From JBNFVY01 sp049943335 (lineage in GTDB: Bacteria > Pseudomonadota > Alphaproteobacteria > Rhodobacterales > Rhodobacteraceae), in contig NZ_JBNFVY010000019.1 in the NCBI RefSeq assembly GCF_049943335.1, forward strand, positions 1-9,574: a DNA stretch of 9,574 nucleotides, read 5' to 3'. Shown piece after piece: positions 6,616 to 9,574 of the stretch. Each line of letters starts with the position of its first letter. The stretch's first letter is position 1. The notes under the pieces are model-generated. The model was not told the origin of the DNA and ran no database searches. It worked only from the letters and a program-made list of their open reading frames with translations. Position numbers and translations under genes: made by a program.

Positions 6616-8271
6616 TTACCGCGTGAACTTCCTGTATTTCATCCGCTTTGGCTCCAGCGCGTCGGCGCCCAGGCGGCGTTTCTTGTCTTCTTCGTAGTCT
6701 TCGAAGTTGCCTTCGAACCATTCCACATGCGCATCGCCCTCAAAGGCCAGAATGTGGGTACAAATCCGGTCAAGGAAGAAACGGTCGTGCGAGATGACCA
6801 CGGCGCAGCCGGCGAAATCGACCAGCGCGTCCTCAAGTGCCCGCAGGGTTTCAACGTCGAGATCGTTTGTCGGTTCGTCAAGCAGCAGCACATTGCCGCC
6901 CTCGCGCAGAAGACGGGCCATATGGACGCGGTTGCGTTCACCACCTGACAGCAGCGACACCTTTTTCTGTTGATCGCCGCCCTTGAAGTTGAACGCCCCG
7001 CAATAGGCGCGCGCGTTCACCTCGGCGTCACCCAGTTTGATGATGTCCTGACCGTCGGCAATCGCTTCCCACACAGTTTCGTTGTCTTTCAGATCGTCGC
7101 GCGTCTGATCGACATAGGACAACTTGACCGTGTCGCCGTATTCGATTGTGCCTTCGTCGGGCTGTTCCTGCCCGGTCAGCATGCGAAACAGCGTGGTTTT
7201 ACCTGCACCGTTGGGGCCGATCACGCCGACAATTCCACCTGGCGGCAGCGAAAAGCTCAGGTCTTCGACCAGCAGTTTGTCGCCCATATGCTTTTTCAGG
7301 CCGTCGACCTCGATCACCTTGCTGCCCAGGCGCGGCCCGTTGGGAATGACGATTTGGGCGCGGGAAATCTTTTCGCGCTCGGACTGGTTGGCCAATTCGT
7401 TGTAGCGGTCGATCCGGGCTTTCTGTTTCGACTGGCGCGCCTTGGCACCCTGGCGCATCCATTCCAGTTCGCGCTCGAGCGTTTTTTGCTTGGAGTTGTC
7501 CTCGCGCGCTTCCTGTTCCAGCCGCTTTGCTTTCTGCTCCAACCAGCTGGAATAATTGCCTTCGTAGGGCACGCCCCGGCCACGGTCCAATTCCAGAATC
7601 CAGCCGGTGATATCATCCAGGAAGTAGCGGTCGTGGGTGACGATCAGAATGGTGCCTTTGTAGTCGATCAGGTGCTGTTGCAGCCAGGCGATGGTTTCGG
7701 CGTCCAGGTGGTTGGTCGGTTCGTCCAACAGCAGCATGTCAGGCGCTTCCAGCAGCAGCTTGCACAGTGCCACCCGCCGTTTTTCCCCACCTGACAGGGT
7801 GGTGACATCTGCTTCGTCTGGTGGGCAGCGCAGTGCTTCCATCGAAATGTCGACCTGTGCGTCCAGATCCCACAGGTTTTGCGCGTCGATCTCGTCCTGC
7901 AGCTTGGCCATCTCTTCGGCGGTCTCGTCCGAATAGTTCATGGCCAGTTCGTTGTACCGGTCCAGGATCGCCTTTTTCGGAGCAACACCCAGCATGACAT
8001 TGCCGCGCACATCCAGCGACGGGTCCAATTCCGGCTCTTGCGGCAGATAGCCGACCTTGGCGCCCTCGGCCGCCCAGGCTTCCCCGGTGAAATCCTTGTC
8101 CAGCCCCGCCATCACCTTGAGCAGCGTCGATTTACCGGCGCCGTTCACGCCGACGACACCGATCTTGACCCCGGGCAGGAAGTTCAGGCGGATGTTTTCA
8201 AACACCTTCTTGCCGCCGGGATATGTCTTGGACACGCCATCCATGAAGTAAACGAACTTGTTGTCGGCCAT
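6616..8271 (-). CDS. ettA: EttA: energy-dependent translational throttle, ABC-F ATPase
   Basis: This 551-residue ABC-F protein has two ATP-binding cassettes and no membrane part. EttA binds the ribosomal E site and gates the first elongation steps according to the ATP/ADP ratio. Cassette 1 has Walker A GVNGAGKST (41-49), signature LSGGE (159-163), Walker B LLLDEP (180-185) and switch H213. The EttA-type arm insertion lies at about 94-137. The charged linker (about 240-305; WMRQGAKARQSKQKARI, 271-287) is the P-site tRNA interaction motif. Cassette 2 has GPNGAGKTT (352-360), LSGGE (441-445), LLLDEP (462-467) and H495. Length matches the 555 residues of E. coli EttA, and the C-terminus RMKYRKFTR is typical. 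The ATG at 8271 is chosen because MADNKFVYFM begins the conserved part and AGGTG lies about five bases upstream; a 36-codon upstream extension of the frame shows no family similarity. All catalytic residues are intact. A terminator-like hairpin follows, so it is probably monocistronic. Confidence 0.96.
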   Translation of the reverse strand: MADNKFVYFMDGVSKTYPGGKKVFENIRLNFLPGVKIGVVGVNGAGKSTLLKVMAGLDKDFTGEAWAAEGAKVGYLPQEPELDPSLDVRGNVMLGVAPKKAILDRYNELAMNYSDETAEEMAKLQDEIDAQNLWDLDAQVDISMEALRCPPDEADVTTLSGGEKRRVALCKLLLEAPDMLLLDEPTNHLDAETIAWLQQHLIDYKGTILIVTHDRYFLDDITGWILELDRGRGVPYEGNYSSWLEQKAKRLEQEAREDNSKQKTLERELEWMRQGAKARQSKQKARIDRYNELANQSEREKISRAQIVIPNGPRLGSKVIEVDGLKKHMGDKLLVEDLSFSLPPGGIVGVIGPNGAGKTTLFRMLTGQEQPDEGTIEYGDTVKLSYVDQTRDDLKDNETVWEAIADGQDIIKLGDAEVNARAYCGAFNFKGGDQQKKVSLLSGGERNRVHMARLLREGGNVLLLDEPTNDLDVETLRALEDALVDFAGCAVVISHDRFFLDRICTHILAFEGDAHVEWFEGNFEDYEEDKKRRLGADALEPKRMKYRKFTR

Positions 8272-8579
8272 AGAACACCTGTGAAGCTTCTGTTTGGGCC
8301 GGTGTACCCAATGGGCGCGCCAAGGGAAAGGGGCGCTGACATCCAGCTGATCGGGCAGCCAGTTCCAATGGGCACGCACCTATCGTTTTTTGGCACGCTT
8401 TGCACAGGTGCCTTTGGTCAATCGGCCCCGGCCTGCCAGCGCCTTGACCGCGTACATGATGGGCTGGACCGCCCGAAATGGCGCTTCGTTGGTGTCGAGG
8501 TCACAGGTTTAACAGCAAACCGGCTCTGCCTTGACCGCGACGCAGATCTGGCTTGGTATGTTCGGAAAAGGGGACACAA
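8272..8579. other. 308-bp intergenic region between divergent ettA and GNAT genes
   Basis: This region should hold the promoters of ettA (-) and the acetyltransferase (+). No strong promoter for ettA is visible. Two short direct repeats are seen: GCCTTGACCGCG at 8441-8452 and 8528-8539, and CCAATGGGC at 8308-8316 and 8365-8373. The stem GGCAC/GTGCC (8391-8411) encloses an 11-base loop. On the - strand, 8457-8380 is a 25-codon ATG-to-TAG frame with a basic C-terminus and no good ribosome binding site; I do not count it as a gene. No recognisable protein remnant or RNA gene was found. Confidence 0.6.
8531..8559 (+). promoter_or_regulatory. Weak candidate promoter of the GNAT gene
   Basis: TTGACC (8531-8536, five of six positions) is followed after 17 bases by TGGTAT (8554-8559, three of six). 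Transcription would start close to the ribosome binding site at about 8568-8574, leaving a very short leader, which weakens the call. Confidence 0.25.
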
Positions 8580-9056
8580 ATGCCACATGGACCGACCATA
8601 TCCATGACCAACGACGCCATGGCGCTAAAGCGCGGCGAAGCGCAGGTTATCGACTGGTTGAGCGAACATGCCGCCGCGGCCGGTCATCACTTTCAGAATG
8701 ACAAGGTGCTCTTTGAGCATCGCGAAGGGGACAAGGTGACTGGCGCCTTGGTTGCGGTCTTTGGGGTGGCATGGTGTTTTGTCGAACTCCTTGCGACAGA
8801 CCCCGGGTCCCGGCGGTCCGGGGTGGGGCGCGCGCTCATGGCGCGTGTCGAAGAGCAGGCCCGCCAACGCAACATGACGGGCATTTGGCTGGACACCTAC
8901 ACATTTCAGGCCCCCGCCTTCTACGAAGCGCTCGGGTATCAGCGCGTCGGCCGGATCGACGATTACCCGCCCGGCGAGGCGCGTGTCTTCTATGCCAAAC
9001 GGATGGATGGACGGCCGGACAACGTGCCCGGCGACTGCGGCACGTCTCGGGCCTAG
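8580..9056 (+). CDS. GNAT-family N-acetyltransferase
   Basis: The 158-residue protein fits the GNAT fold, which transfers an acetyl group from acetyl-CoA to an amine. The acetyl-CoA pyrophosphate-binding motif is clear: ELLATDPGSRRSGVGRALM, with the R-x-x-G-x-G/A element as RRSGVGR at 78-84. The strand GIWLDTYTFQAPAFYEALGY (about 101-120) is the usual second half, with FYEALGY carrying the tyrosine that often serves as general acid. The product ends with VFYAKRM and a short polar tail. The substrate cannot be told from sequence. The start is ATG at 8580, set by AAGGGG six bases upstream. A TTG nine codons earlier and an ATG at 8604 are in frame but lack such a site. The protein is cytoplasmic. 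The gene converges on the GFA-fold gene, and the two stop codons overlap by three bases within CTAG. It diverges from ettA across 308 bp. Confidence 0.9.
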   Translation: MPHGPTISMTNDAMALKRGEAQVIDWLSEHAAAAGHHFQNDKVLFEHREGDKVTGALVAVFGVAWCFVELLATDPGSRRSGVGRALMARVEEQARQRNMTGIWLDTYTFQAPAFYEALGYQRVGRIDDYPPGEARVFYAKRMDGRPDNVPGDCGTSRA

Positions 9057-9445
9057 GACGGGTGCCCATCTGATTGCCGAGCGTTGTCGCAGATCATCAG
9101 CCAGTCCGGCTTTTCCGATACGAATTCGTGGAACTGGTTCTGGATCGGTAGCGGGGTATCAAGGACGTTGGCGGCGATCGGGAAACTGTCGTCGTCGGAC
9201 AGAATTTCACCCAGAGATGTCCCGCAGATCTTGCAAAAGCACCGACCATATTTGTAGGGCGCGTCCGGACTGTAGAGCGTGACCTGCTCTTGACCTTTCA
9301 CCCATACAAGATCGGCTTTTTTGACAAAGACGATCGTGCTTGCCCCGACCTTGCGGCAGCGCGAGCAATGGCACGTTCCCATCATCGACGGCTCTGATTT
9401 CAACTGAAACTCAACCGCCCCGCAGCAGCAACTTCCTGTAATCAT
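9053..9445 (-). CDS. GFA-fold (glutathione-dependent formaldehyde-activating / CENP-V-like) zinc protein
   Basis: The 130-residue protein belongs to the GFA family (PF04828), whose founder Gfa was described as catalysing S-hydroxymethylglutathione formation. Most members have no proven reaction, so only the fold is assigned. The zinc ligands are in the expected order: GSCCCGAV (C6, C8), CHCSRCRKVGAS (C25, C27, C30) and FCKICGTSLGE (C71, C74). In the family, the outer pairs bind a structural zinc and the middle three the second, catalytic-site zinc. C7 and C69 are additional cysteines beside the ligands. Length is normal. The ATG at 9445 is set by an AAGGGGGG ribosome binding site about six bases upstream; an ATG 12 codons further up (9481) has none. 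No signal peptide is seen. The gene runs tail to tail into the GNAT gene with no room for a terminator between them. No formaldehyde-pathway gene (adhI/frmA, fghA) is nearby to support a formaldehyde role. Confidence 0.9.
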   Translation of the reverse strand: MITGSCCCGAVEFQLKSEPSMMGTCHCSRCRKVGASTIVFVKKADLVWVKGQEQVTLYSPDAPYKYGRCFCKICGTSLGEILSDDDSFPIAANVLDTPLPIQNQFHEFVSEKPDWLMICDNARQSDGHPS

Positions 9446-9534
9446 TGGTGCCCCCCTTCGTGCCTGGCGTGAGGGGAACATTAAGCGAACATTTTGCCGT
9501 TGGCTACTATTTTCGATCCCGGGAATCGCCGCCC

Positions 9535-9574
9535 ATGGGGAATCTGTTCCACAAAAAAGCGGCGCGGGTTGTCC
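9535..9574 (+). CDS. Possible start of a further gene, cut by the window edge
   Basis: An ATG at 9535 opens a frame reading MGNLFHKKAARVV to the window end. A polar, basic N-terminus going into hydrophobic residues could be the start of a signal peptide or membrane segment, but 13 codons are too few to judge. GGGAA (9521-9525) upstream is a loosely spaced ribosome binding site. TACTAT at 9505-9510 could be a -10 box, with a poor -35 (TTAAGC, 9481-9486, 18 bases earlier). The product is unknown. Confidence 0.3.
   Translation, partial: MGNLFHKKAARVV

Noticed and set aside
6970..7794. A 274-codon + strand frame antisense to ettA
   Set aside because: It mirrors an unmistakable ettA with all ABC motifs intact. 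Long antisense frames are expected in GC-rich genes, and its translation shows no domain I recognise and no good ribosome binding site.
8272..8379. 36-codon N-terminal extension of the ettA frame
   Set aside because: It has no ABC-F similarity; MADNKFVYFM with AGGTG upstream is the standard EttA start, and the resulting length matches the family.
8391..8411. Hairpin GGCAC/GTGCC near a T-run, considered as a terminator
   Set aside because: The long T-run lies before the stem on the + strand, and on the - strand the stem is followed by A residues. The stem is only 5 bp with an 11-base loop, and no gene ends there.
7879..8607. A 242-codon + strand frame crossing ettA and the ettA-GNAT gap
   Set aside because: Most of it is antisense to ettA and the remainder resembles no family. 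It overlaps the well-supported GNAT start in another frame.

Overview
The window looks like core chromosome from a high-GC alphaproteobacterium, most probably a marine Rhodobacteraceae (Roseobacter-group) relative. This rests on the GC-rich codon use, the character of the TamA and TamB sequences, and the DUF302, CutA, EttA, CspA-type and GFA proteins, all familiar in that family. The assignment is inference from protein character; no database search was possible. I see no transposase, integrase, phage gene, CRISPR array, plasmid replication gene or long repeat.

Layout. On the left, a complete tRNA-Ala(CGC) gene on the + strand (60-135) meets the 3' end of tamB tail to tail, 7 bp apart. Then six genes lie on the - strand, listed here in order of transcription from right to left: ettA (8271-6616), cutA (6481-6167), a CspA-type cold-shock gene (6013-5807), a DUF302 gene (5682-5299), tamA (5208-3427) and tamB (3427-143). 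At the right, a GNAT acetyltransferase gene on the + strand (8580-9056) converges on a GFA-fold zinc-protein gene on the - strand (9445-9053), and their stop codons share one CTAG. The last 40 bases may hold the start of another + strand gene.

How the genes work together. tamA and tamB are one functional unit: TamA is the outer-membrane Omp85 barrel and TamB the long periplasmic bridge, together helping outer-membrane protein assembly or lipid transport. They overlap by one base, so they are very likely co-transcribed and translationally coupled. The other - strand genes are probably separate short transcription units: ettA is followed by a terminator-like hairpin, the cold-shock gene has its own plausible promoter and a structured leader, and DUF302 has a strong ribosome binding site and a possible promoter. 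EttA (translation throttle) and the cold-shock protein (RNA chaperone) both act on translation but need not be linked.

No clear new system was found. The points most worth a second look are the apparently cleavable signal peptide of TamB, the TTG start of tamA with a start-stop pair just upstream, the hairpin beside the cold-shock ribosome binding site, and a short basic ORF upstream of ettA.
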